The notes below the pieces were generated by a model that saw nothing but the letters and a program-made list of their open reading frames with translations, was not told where the DNA came from and ran no database searches. From the NCBI RefSeq assembly GCF_020103695.1, contig NZ_JAHXBF010000019.1, forward strand, positions 124,001 through 188,000: a stretch of 64,000 nucleotides of DNA. Reading direction: 5' to 3'. This document shows, piece after piece, positions 52,481 through 62,554 of the stretch. The DNA comes from Hyalangium versicolor. GTDB lineage: Bacteria; Myxococcota; Myxococcia; Myxococcales; Myxococcaceae. Position 1 is the stretch's first letter. Each line of letters opens with the position of its first letter. The position numbers and the translations under genes are program-made.

Positions 52481-53104
52481 TCACGAATTGGGGCTCTCGG
52501 CGAGCGGCGGAACGGAGGGCTCGGAGCGGCGCACGCGCAGCGAGTCCACCAGCATGAGGGCCACGCCCACGCAGATGGCCGAGTCCGCGACGTTGAATGT
52601 CGGCCAGCGCATGCCGGGCTGGTTGCGCCAGTGCCAGTCGATGAAGTCGATGACGTAGCCGCGCACCAGCCGGTCCATGAAGTTGCCCAGCGCGCCACCA
52701 GCCACCAGCGCCAGCGCCACACGCACCAGGCGCTGATCGGCATCCAACCGCTGGTACATGGCGAAGATGAAGGCCAGGGCCGCCAGGCTCACCACATGGA
52801 AGAAGGTGCGGCGGGCACCATCGGGGAGGTTGGCGAACAGACCCCAGGCGGCGCCCGGGTTCTCCACATAGCGGAAGTGCCAGTAGTCCTCGATGAAGCG
52901 GTAGGGCCGGGTGGCGCGGTAGCGGCCGTCGGCGGAGGGCGGCTGGTTGTCCAGGTTCTGCTCGGAGAAGTAGCCCGCCACCCGAGCCAGCCCCGAGCGC
53001 CCATCCAGCGCGTCCGTGAGGTTCGACACTGCGAGGTATTTGGACACCTGATCAGCTGCCAGGGTGCCGAGGGCCACGAGGACGAGGAGGCGCAGGTTCT
53101 TCAT
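52481..53104 (-). CDS. lspA: Signal peptidase II (LspA), copy 2
   Basis: A 207-residue protein from ATG 53104, with AGGTGAG directly upstream. Catalytic Asp144 in GNFMDR and Asp174 in FNVADSAI; ENPGAAWGLF is conserved. It carries the same enlarged helix1-motif insertion as its neighbour (here ...QNLDNQPPSADGRYRATR..), so the pair are tandem paralogues with clear divergence, both with intact active sites. First gene of the minus-strand envelope cluster. Confidence 0.93.
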   Translation of the reverse strand: MKNLRLLVLVALGTLAADQVSKYLAVSNLTDALDGRSGLARVAGYFSEQNLDNQPPSADGRYRATRPYRFIEDYWHFRYVENPGAAWGLFANLPDGARRTFFHVVSLAALAFIFAMYQRLDADQRLVRVALALVAGGALGNFMDRLVRGYVIDFIDWHWRNQPGMRWPTFNVADSAICVGVALMLVDSLRVRRSEPSVPPLAESPNS

Positions 53105-53217
53105 CTCACCTGGATCTCTAACCTGCTCCCCCAACTCCTGACAACCCGGAGAGAGCTTCCCTCCAGTGCCTGCCTGCCTTGATTTCCAGCCCGGCACATT
53201 TCGGGCATGGTGGGGGG

Positions 53218-53616
53218 ATGCCGCCTGTTGAAAACCCTGTGGAAAAGCCCACCTCAACCGACACCGTCCCCGCCCCGGCCGTGGCCAAACCCTCGATGAA
53301 GACGAGGTTCACCACGCTCTTCAATGAGTACGGCCTTGTGGCCATCGTGGTGCACTTCACCATCTTCGGGCTGAGCATCCTGGGGTTCGCGGTGGCCCTG
53401 AGGATGGGGCTGGACACGCAGGCGCTCAGCCAGAAGCTGGGCGTGCAATTGGAGGGCGCGAGCGGGACGGCGGGCACGCTGTTCGCCGCATGGCTGTTGT
53501 CCAAGGCGATCCAGGTGCCGCGCATCTTCGCCACGCTCGTGTTGACGCCGCTGGTGGGGCGCATCCCCTTCGTCGCCCGGCGCATCCAGCGCAACCGGGA
53601 GGAGACGAAGGGGTAG
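53218..53616 (+). CDS. DUF1279 (FAM210-like) membrane protein
   Basis: A 132-residue protein from ATG 53218, with GGGGGG just upstream. A Pro-rich N-terminus leads to TRFTTLFNEYGLVAIVVHFTIFGLSILGFAVAL, the DUF1279 signature helix, then a second helix (GTLFAAWLLSKAIQVPRIFATLVLTPLVGRI) and a basic tail (RRIQRNREE). Eukaryotic relatives (FAM210) are mitochondrial membrane proteins; the bacterial role is unknown. Divergent from lspA copy 2. Confidence 0.85.
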   Translation: MPPVENPVEKPTSTDTVPAPAVAKPSMKTRFTTLFNEYGLVAIVVHFTIFGLSILGFAVALRMGLDTQALSQKLGVQLEGASGTAGTLFAAWLLSKAIQVPRIFATLVLTPLVGRIPFVARRIQRNREETKG

Positions 53617-53625
53617 CGCCTCGGC

Positions 53626-56600
53626 TCAGAAGGCCGAGCCGTTCGCCCGGGTGCCCGGAGACGTCTTGACGCCCGACACCACGGAGGTGTGAGCAGCGAA
53701 GGCGGCTCCGCTGGTGGCGTCCGGGTTGCGGTTGGCCGAGATGCCGTCCTGGGTGAGCGTTCCGCTTGGGAAGGTGATGGCCTCCACCACCGTCCCCGTC
53801 GAGTCCTTCACCGTCACGGTGTCGCCGCTGTTGGACAGGTTGAGCTGTCCGGTGGACGCGGCCACGGCGTTGGTGAGCGTCGGCGGAATCGCCGAGGCCC
53901 CGCCGAAGACGACGATGGCCTTGCCCGGATCCAGCATCGTGCCGCCGGCGAAGGTGTGCCGCACCGACAGGGCATCGGAGATCGTCCACCCGGAGAGGTC
54001 CACCGCCGAGGTGCCCGAGTTGATCAACTCGATGAACTCGCCGTTGACGTCCGAGCCCAGCTCGTTGATGAGCGCCTCGTTGATGAACACCGCCGCGGGG
54101 TTGCCACTGCCGCCCGGGGTGATGGCGAAGGCCGCATCGCTGGTGTCGCTGATGGTGGCGTTGGACGCGTCGCTCACGCGGACCATGGCGACGCCGCTGG
54201 AGACGTTGGGCACCGTCCACGCGTAGACACCCGAGCCGGCCGCCACGCTGGAGACGATCGTCGTCCAGGTGGTGCCGTTCGCCGTGTACTCGAGCTTCAC
54301 GTTCGTCACGCCCGTGGACGTCCAGGTGATGTTCTGGCTGGTGCCGCCCACCCAGCTCTCGCCGCCGTTGGGCGACGTCACCGTGACGCTGGCGGCAACG
54401 ATGGTGAAGGCAGCGTTGCTCGTGTCGGTGACGGTGGAGTTGGACGTGTCGGTGATCCGGACCTTGGCGGCGCTGGTGCCCATGTTCGGCACGACCCACG
54501 CGTAGCTGCCCGAGGTGGCCCCCGTGCTGGAGGTGATCGTCGTCCAGGTGCTGCCGTCCAGCGTGTACTCGAGCTTCACGCTCGTCACGCCCGAGGACGT
54601 CCACGTGATGGAGTGGCTGCTGGCGCCCGCCCAGCTCTCGCCGCCGTTGGGCGAGGTCACCGTGACGCTCGGGATGACGAGGGTGAAGGGCGCGTTGCTG
54701 GTGTCGCTGATGGAGGCGTCGGACGCGTCACTCACGCGCACCCTCGCGTTGGTGGTCGCGACGGCCGGCACCGTCCAGGGGTAGCTGAACGTGGAGGCCG
54801 GGGTGCTGGAGGTGATCGTCGTCCAGGTGCTGCCGTCCACCGTGTACTCGAGCTTCACGTTCGTCACGCTCGAGGACGTCCACGTGATGTTGTGGGAGCT
54901 GCCCGCGACCCAGCTCTCGCCGCCGTTGGGCGAGGTGACGGTGACGTTCGGACCGGCCACGCCTCCGGGGATGTAGAAGTCCTTGATGATGCCCATGTGC
55001 TGCATGTTGCTGGCAGCACTGTCGTTGGTCTGCGCCGGGGCGATCTCCGAGATGGGCGAGTACACGCGCGTGTCCACCACCAGGCCCCCGGCGAAGGTGC
55101 TGCTGCCGATCACCGTGGCCGTCTGGTACTGGCGCAAGTCGCTGTCCACGAGCACGTGGTCATACGGCTTGTTGCGGTTCGCGTTGGTGTTGTTGTTGCC
55201 ATTGCGATCCGCGGGGTACGGGGCACTGGTCGTCACCACCTGGGAGAAGGTGGAGAAGAGGGCCTCGGAGCGGCTGTCGGAGTTGAAGTCACCGCCGATG
55301 GCCAGGTAGTCCCCCTGCGGGACGTTGGCGTTGATGAAGCTGACCAGGTTGGTGGCCTCGGTGTTGCGGACTCCGGCGCCACTGGTGAGCAGGTGCACGC
55401 TCACCACCCAGAGATCCTTGGGGCCCGGCACGTCGATGCGCGCCCACGCGAAGTCCCGGTTGCTCACCTGCGTGTCGGTCCACTCGCCCGACTGGAGGAT
55501 GGGCCAGCGGCTGATGATGCCGTTGGGGATCTGCGCTCCGGTCTCGCGGTAGTAGTAGAAGCTCGGTCCGAAGGCGGTGTCGATGAAGCTGCGGATGTCC
55601 GCGGCCGAGTTGGAGCCGTAGTTGAACTCCTGGATCATCACCACGTCCGGGTGAGTGCCCTGGAAGATGCGGATGCCTTCTCCCGGGTCATAGCTCTGCC
55701 CGTTACCGCTGGTGATGTTGGCGGCCATCAGACGGATGAGGCTGTAGCTTGACGAGCCTCCATCGATGCCTCCGTCCGAGCTCGTTCCACCGTCGGAGCC
55801 GCCATCGCTCGGGAAGCCGGCATCCGTGCCGCCGTCCACCCAAGGACCGCCGTCCCCAGGACCGCCGTCGGAATCGCCACCGTCATAGGCGCCGCCGTCG
55901 GAATCGCCACCGTCATAGGCGCCGCCGTCGGAATCGCCACCGTCATAGGCGCCGCCGTCGGAATCGCCACCGTCGTAGCCACCACCGTCGTAGCCACCAC
56001 CGTCGTAGCCACCACCGTCGTAGCCACCACCGTCGTAGCCACCACCGTCGTAGCCACCACCGTCGTAGCCGCCACCACCGTCGTAGCCGCCACCACCGTC
56101 GTAGCCGCCACCGCCGTCGTAGCCGCCACCACCGTCGTAGCCGCCACCGCCGTCGGAGCTGCCGCCGTCGTAGCCACCACCACCGTCGTAGCCACCACCA
56201 CCGTCATAGCCACCACCACCGTCGTAGCCACCACCACCGTCGGAGCTGCCGCCGTCGTAGCCACCACCACCGTCGTAGCCGCCACCACCGTCGTAGCCGC
56301 CACCGCCGTCCCCAGCACCTGCATCCGCGTCCGGCCCGGCATCCCCAGGCCCAGGGCCGCCACCGCCATCCACCCCTCCCGCGTCCGGCTCAGAAGGACC
56401 TGCGTCCCCAGAAGGACCCGCGTCCGAGCCCGCATCATTCTTAGGGCCCGCATCATCAGGGCCTGCATCGTTGGAGCCCGTGCCCCCATCGCCCAACACG
56501 CCACCGTCCGTGCCCGCGTCGCTGTTCGAGTTCAACCAGTCGCACTGGTCCTTCGGCTGGCAGTAGCCTCCCACGCCACCGTCCTCGCTGCCGCCGCAGC

Positions 56601-56850
56601 ACGTGACGCCCAGATCCTGGCACGCCTCGGTGGACTCGCAGGGCCGCAGGCACAGGTAGCGCTCGTAGACATCCACATACCGGCACTGCTCACCGGGAGC
56701 GCACGCGCCCGCATCATGCTCGTCGCAGTCCACCCACGCGCCACCGTCCGGCAGCGGAGGAACCTCCGGCACATGGTCGGGACCGCAGGCCTGCATCATC
56801 ACCAACAACGCGAGCCCCGCCCCCACGAGGCTCGTGAGCATCTTCTTCAT
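53626..56850 (-). CDS. Lipoprotein nuclease/phosphatase-like protein: Asp/Gly-rich stalk, EEP domain, Ig-like repeats, lamin-tail domain
   Basis: A 1074-residue protein from ATG 56850. Lipobox LLVMMQAC (Cys22). A Cys-rich segment (about 40-95), then a roughly 230-residue Gly/Asp/Tyr stalk. An endonuclease/exonuclease/phosphatase domain follows (about 365-635): MIQEFNYGSN (metal Glu), VVSVHLLTSG, GGDFNSDS, KPYDHVLVDS and a closing SNMQHMGIIKDF in place of the usual SDH. Then three repeats of about 92 residues (VTVTSPNGGESWVAGSSHNI and similar) and a C-terminal lamin-tail-type domain (VFINEALINELGSDVNGEFI...). Probably a surface-displayed metal-dependent nuclease or phosphodiesterase. Divergent from the Mut7-C gene. 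Confidence 0.88.
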   Translation of the reverse strand: MKKMLTSLVGAGLALLVMMQACGPDHVPEVPPLPDGGAWVDCDEHDAGACAPGEQCRYVDVYERYLCLRPCESTEACQDLGVTCCGGSEDGGVGGYCQPKDQCDWLNSNSDAGTDGGVLGDGGTGSNDAGPDDAGPKNDAGSDAGPSGDAGPSEPDAGGVDGGGGPGPGDAGPDADAGAGDGGGGYDGGGGYDGGGGYDGGSSDGGGGYDGGGGYDGGGGYDGGGGYDGGSSDGGGGYDGGGGYDGGGGYDGGGGYDGGGGYDGGGYDGGGYDGGGYDGGGYDGGGYDGGGYDGGDSDGGAYDGGDSDGGAYDGGDSDGGAYDGGDSDGGPGDGGPWVDGGTDAGFPSDGGSDGGTSSDGGIDGGSSSYSLIRLMAANITSGNGQSYDPGEGIRIFQGTHPDVVMIQEFNYGSNSAADIRSFIDTAFGPSFYYYRETGAQIPNGIISRWPILQSGEWTDTQVSNRDFAWARIDVPGPKDLWVVSVHLLTSGAGVRNTEATNLVSFINANVPQGDYLAIGGDFNSDSRSEALFSTFSQVVTTSAPYPADRNGNNNTNANRNKPYDHVLVDSDLRQYQTATVIGSSTFAGGLVVDTRVYSPISEIAPAQTNDSAASNMQHMGIIKDFYIPGGVAGPNVTVTSPNGGESWVAGSSHNITWTSSSVTNVKLEYTVDGSTWTTITSSTPASTFSYPWTVPAVATTNARVRVSDASDASISDTSNAPFTLVIPSVTVTSPNGGESWAGASSHSITWTSSGVTSVKLEYTLDGSTWTTITSSTGATSGSYAWVVPNMGTSAAKVRITDTSNSTVTDTSNAAFTIVAASVTVTSPNGGESWVGGTSQNITWTSTGVTNVKLEYTANGTTWTTIVSSVAAGSGVYAWTVPNVSSGVAMVRVSDASNATISDTSDAAFAITPGGSGNPAAVFINEALINELGSDVNGEFIELINSGTSAVDLSGWTISDALSVRHTFAGGTMLDPGKAIVVFGGASAIPPTLTNAVAASTGQLNLSNSGDTVTVKDSTGTVVEAITFPSGTLTQDGISANRNPDATSGAAFAAHTSVVSGVKTSPGTRANGSAF
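55860..56310 (-). repeat. Short in-frame tandem repeats encoding GGYDG/GGDSDGGAYD
   Basis: Four 30-bp units (GGDSDGGAYD, about 55866-55975) are followed by a run of 15-bp units (GGYDG) and then 15/18-bp units (GGGGYDG types) interrupted by GSSDGGG. All lengths are multiples of three, so slippage would change stalk length without breaking the frame. Confidence 0.9.
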
Positions 56851-57105
56851 GAAACAACACCCATTCCTTGCTGCCGGGGGGCGGACATCGGTCAGCGCCG
56901 GCACGAGAGAGAGGCGGAGTATACGAGCACTCGCTGCCCGGCGACCCCTCCCCTGAGAACAGAAACACGGTTGCTTGCTTTCTCAAACAACGGGTGAAAC
57001 ATCGCCGCACCGCGGCTTTTCCCCATCGTGAAAGGTGGACAACCTCCCGGGGCGGGGGCGTAGCGTTCACTCTGTGAGAACTCCAGCGGGTGTGGGAGCC
57101 CTGCA

Positions 57106-57867
57106 ATGAAGTCGTCGAAGCAGGTGCGCGTGCGCCTCTATGGAGCGCTGAACGACTTCCTCCCGGCTGACAGGCGCGGCGCCGAGTTCATCCACACCTT
57201 CGCGGGAACACCCTCGGTGAAGGACCTGCTCGAGTCGCTCGGCCCGCCCCACCCCGAGGTGGACGTCATCCTCGTGGATGACCAGGCGGTGGACTTCTCG
57301 CACCGGGTGGCGGACGGCTCGCGCGTGGCGGCCTATCCGGCCTTCCACTCACTGGACGTGACGCCGGTGACCCGGGTGGGGCTCCCGTTACCCTCGGAGC
57401 CTCGGTTCGCGCTGGATGTGGGCCTGGGGAGGCTGTCGGGATTCCTGAGAATGCTCGGTTTCGACACGCTGTGGCGCAATGACTTCGCGGACGACGAGTT
57501 GGCGCGGCTGTCCCGAGACGAGGAGCGGGTGGTGCTCACGAGAGACCTCGGGCTGCTCAAGCGCGCCGAGGTGCGGCACGGCTACTACCCGCGCAACTCG
57601 GACCCGGCGCACCAGTTGGTAGAGGTGGTGCGCCGCTACCAGCTCACCTCGCGGATGCGTCCCTTCACGCGGTGCCTGGCGTGCAACGCGTCGCTCGCGG
57701 CGGCAGAGAAGGGCGAGGTGCTGGACCGCATCCCCGAGGGTGTGGCCGCCACACACTCGCAATTCCAGCAGTGCCCCGAGTGCCGGCGCGTCTTCTGGCC
57801 CGGCACGCACCACCAGCGCATGCAGGGCCTGGTGGACAAGCTGCGCGAACTGGAGCACGAGGCCTGA
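57106..57867 (+). CDS. Mut7-C ubiquitin-like/Mut7-C RNase fusion protein
   Basis: A 253-residue protein. Residues 1-90 are a ThiS/MoaD-type ubiquitin-like domain (VRVRLYGALNDFLPADRRG...GSRVAAYPAFHS) that lacks the C-terminal GG. Residues about 98-250 are the Mut7-C PIN-like RNase domain: FALDVGLGRLSGFLRMLGFD, LSRDEERVVLTRDLGLL, and a zinc ribbon with CLACN and CPECRRVFWPGTH. A known bacterial fusion, probably RNA-cleaving; its target is unknown. Convergent with ileS. Confidence 0.93.
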   Translation: MKSSKQVRVRLYGALNDFLPADRRGAEFIHTFAGTPSVKDLLESLGPPHPEVDVILVDDQAVDFSHRVADGSRVAAYPAFHSLDVTPVTRVGLPLPSEPRFALDVGLGRLSGFLRMLGFDTLWRNDFADDELARLSRDEERVVLTRDLGLLKRAEVRHGYYPRNSDPAHQLVEVVRRYQLTSRMRPFTRCLACNASLAAAEKGEVLDRIPEGVAATHSQFQQCPECRRVFWPGTHHQRMQGLVDKLRELEHEA

Positions 57868-57923
57868 GCGGCCTCACGCCCGCTCCCACAAGAGGAGGAG
57901 CCCCGTCGGGCGCGACATGAACG

Positions 57924-57948
57924 AACCTGTCTGCTAGTTGGACAGGTT
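57924..57948. terminator. Candidate bidirectional terminator between Mut7-C gene and ileS
   Basis: AACCTGTC and GACAGGTT make a perfect 8-bp stem with a 9-base loop between two convergent genes. A short TTT follows on the plus strand and none clearly on the minus strand, so its efficiency is doubtful. Confidence 0.45.
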
Positions 57949-58007
57949 TGCGCCAACTCCGCCCGGAGGGGGCTGCTGCCTCGGGCGGGGGTTGGCCAGC
58001 TCGAGGC

Positions 58008-60908
<2,901 letters not shown>

Positions 60909-60941
60909 GAGGAGCGGCCGTAGCACGCCCCCCCGGGCCCA

Positions 60942-61625
60942 TCAATCCGCGTCCGGCGGCTCCTCGGAGGAGGGGACCGTCCGGCGCAGCACCACGACCG
61001 AGACCTGCCCGTCCTTGCTGTCGCGCACCATCACCTGCAGCTCATCGCCGCCGTTGCGGAACAGGAAGGGCTCGCGCTCCGTGTATCCCGCCTTGCGCAT
61101 CTCCTCGCGGTAGAAGGTCTCCACCTTCCCCCGTGGAGCGCTGATGACGTACGTCAGCGAGCGAGCCACCTCGAGATCACTGTTCACCACGCCCTTGGCT
61201 CCCGGGAACACGGGCGCGATGGGCGAGCCCGTCTGGCGCGGGCGCGAGAGGTTGGCCTCCCCGAGCACTACCGTGGTGGTGCCATCCGGGTTCGGCTGGA
61301 GCGCGAAGGTGTACGAGATGAACCGCTCCGTATCCAGCGCGGTCAGCTGCGGCTCACGGGTCACCTGGGTGCGGTGGTGATCCGGAGGAATGTAGAAGCC
61401 CCATTGCTCGAAGCGATCCACCATGTGCTGGAGGATGACCTCGGGCCGCTCGGCGCTCTTCACCGAGCGGATCTTCACCGGGACGCCATCGGCCTTCAGC
61501 ACGCCGGGCACCTCCACGACTTCCAGCACCTTGGGCACATCCCAGGTGAAGGGCAGCCGCTGCGCGGAGGCCTCACCAGCCCCCAGCAGCGCCACCAGCA
61601 TCAGCCCCAGCGCGGGCGCTCTCAC
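60942..61625 (-). CDS. Secreted hypothetical protein of the Tad-pilus cluster
   Basis: A 227-residue protein from GTG 61625, overlapping the TadE-like stop (GTGA). The signal peptide ends GAGEASAQ. The mature part has two similar halves (about 25-110 PFTWDVPKVLEVVEVPGVL.., about 140-210 ..VARSLTYVISAPRGKVETFYREEM), the second like the ends-of-domain pattern in DUF-type envelope proteins. Probably co-translated with the two pilus-like genes upstream. It ends 33 bases before the ileS start. Function unknown. Confidence 0.7.
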   Translation of the reverse strand: MRAPALGLMLVALLGAGEASAQRLPFTWDVPKVLEVVEVPGVLKADGVPVKIRSVKSAERPEVILQHMVDRFEQWGFYIPPDHHRTQVTREPQLTALDTERFISYTFALQPNPDGTTTVVLGEANLSRPRQTGSPIAPVFPGAKGVVNSDLEVARSLTYVISAPRGKVETFYREEMRKAGYTEREPFLFRNGGDELQVMVRDSKDGQVSVVVLRRTVPSSEEPPDAD

Positions 61626-62554
61626 TCGTAATACTTGTGATCGCACTTGAGCCCCAACCAGCACGGCTTCCTCTTGCCCACGGACTGGTCGTACTCGTTC
61701 GTGGGGCTGCCCTTGCCCGGCGTGGTCGGCCAGGTGCCGGGATCGTCATCTCCGCCGTTCTCGGAATCGTCGTAGACCTTGAAGCTCATCCAGAACTTCG
61801 ACGAGTTGATGGGCACCTGCCCGATGGTGGTCCGGGCCAGCTGCATGGCGGCTCCCTTGTTGCCCCAGCCATGCCGGTTGAAGACGCGGAGCGCCGACTG
61901 GTAGTACGCCTGATTCTTGCAGCCCGAGTCATCCAGCACAGGGCAGTCCGTCGACTCCTCGTCGAGCGCCAGGCCGAAGTCATCCAGCAGGATGCCGAAG
62001 CTCGCCTCGCAGCCGCCACCGCGGTTGACGCCACAGATGGTCATCGACGTCGTCGAGTAGTGCTTCTCCTTGAAGAAGGCCCCCGAGCCGTCATCGAAGA
62101 AGCTCGTGGGGAACTTCCACACGGAGATGGTGGCCTTGGACGAGCACCGCATGCCGCCCGTGTTGGCCTGGTACACACCCTCCGTCGTGTTCGGCGGCCG
62201 GTGTTCGATGGAGTTCTCCGCCTCGCACGTCACCGTCGGGCTGTCCGCCTTCGTGAAGACGTAGGTGATGGTGCCGCCGCCCGTCTTCGAGGAGCGCCCG
62301 TCGAGGTCCTTGTAGCGCTCATTGGCGCGCTGAGCCACGGTGCTGGGGTCGAGCAGGTTCCAGCTGTCGGGCAGCACGTGCATCTTTGCCTGGGTGGCAT
62401 CCCAGATGGCCGTCGCGCTGGACTCCTGCACCTTCAGCGACAGGAAGGCGATCTCCGCGAAGTGGATGCCGAAAACCAGGATCGTCACGAAGACGAGCAG
62501 CCCGATGGCCAGCTCCACCGTGCCCTGGCCTCTCTGTCGTCGTGTCGTCACCAT
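61622..62554 (-). CDS. TadE-like pilus protein
   Basis: A 310-residue protein with the TadE signature at the N-terminus: RRQRGQGTVELAIGLLVFVTILVFGI, basic residues then a G-x-x-x-x-E and a hydrophobic helix, as in prepilin-like pseudopilins of Tad/Flp systems. A long Cys-containing periplasmic domain follows. It overlaps the TadG-like gene by 7 bases and the next gene by GTGA, so all three are likely one operon. Confidence 0.85.
   Translation of the reverse strand: MVTTRRQRGQGTVELAIGLLVFVTILVFGIHFAEIAFLSLKVQESSATAIWDATQAKMHVLPDSWNLLDPSTVAQRANERYKDLDGRSSKTGGGTITYVFTKADSPTVTCEAENSIEHRPPNTTEGVYQANTGGMRCSSKATISVWKFPTSFFDDGSGAFFKEKHYSTTSMTICGVNRGGGCEASFGILLDDFGLALDEESTDCPVLDDSGCKNQAYYQSALRVFNRHGWGNKGAAMQLARTTIGQVPINSSKFWMSFKVYDDSENGGDDDPGTWPTTPGKGSPTNEYDQSVGKRKPCWLGLKCDHKYYE

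Noticed and set aside
50579..53182. 867-codon plus-strand ORF opposite lgt and the two lspA genes
   Set aside because: Spans three clear genes and their gaps; His/Gln/Arg-rich shadow frame.
55860..56310. CRISPR-like array
   Set aside because: Units are 15-30 bp, contiguous without unique spacers, and in frame in a coding region.
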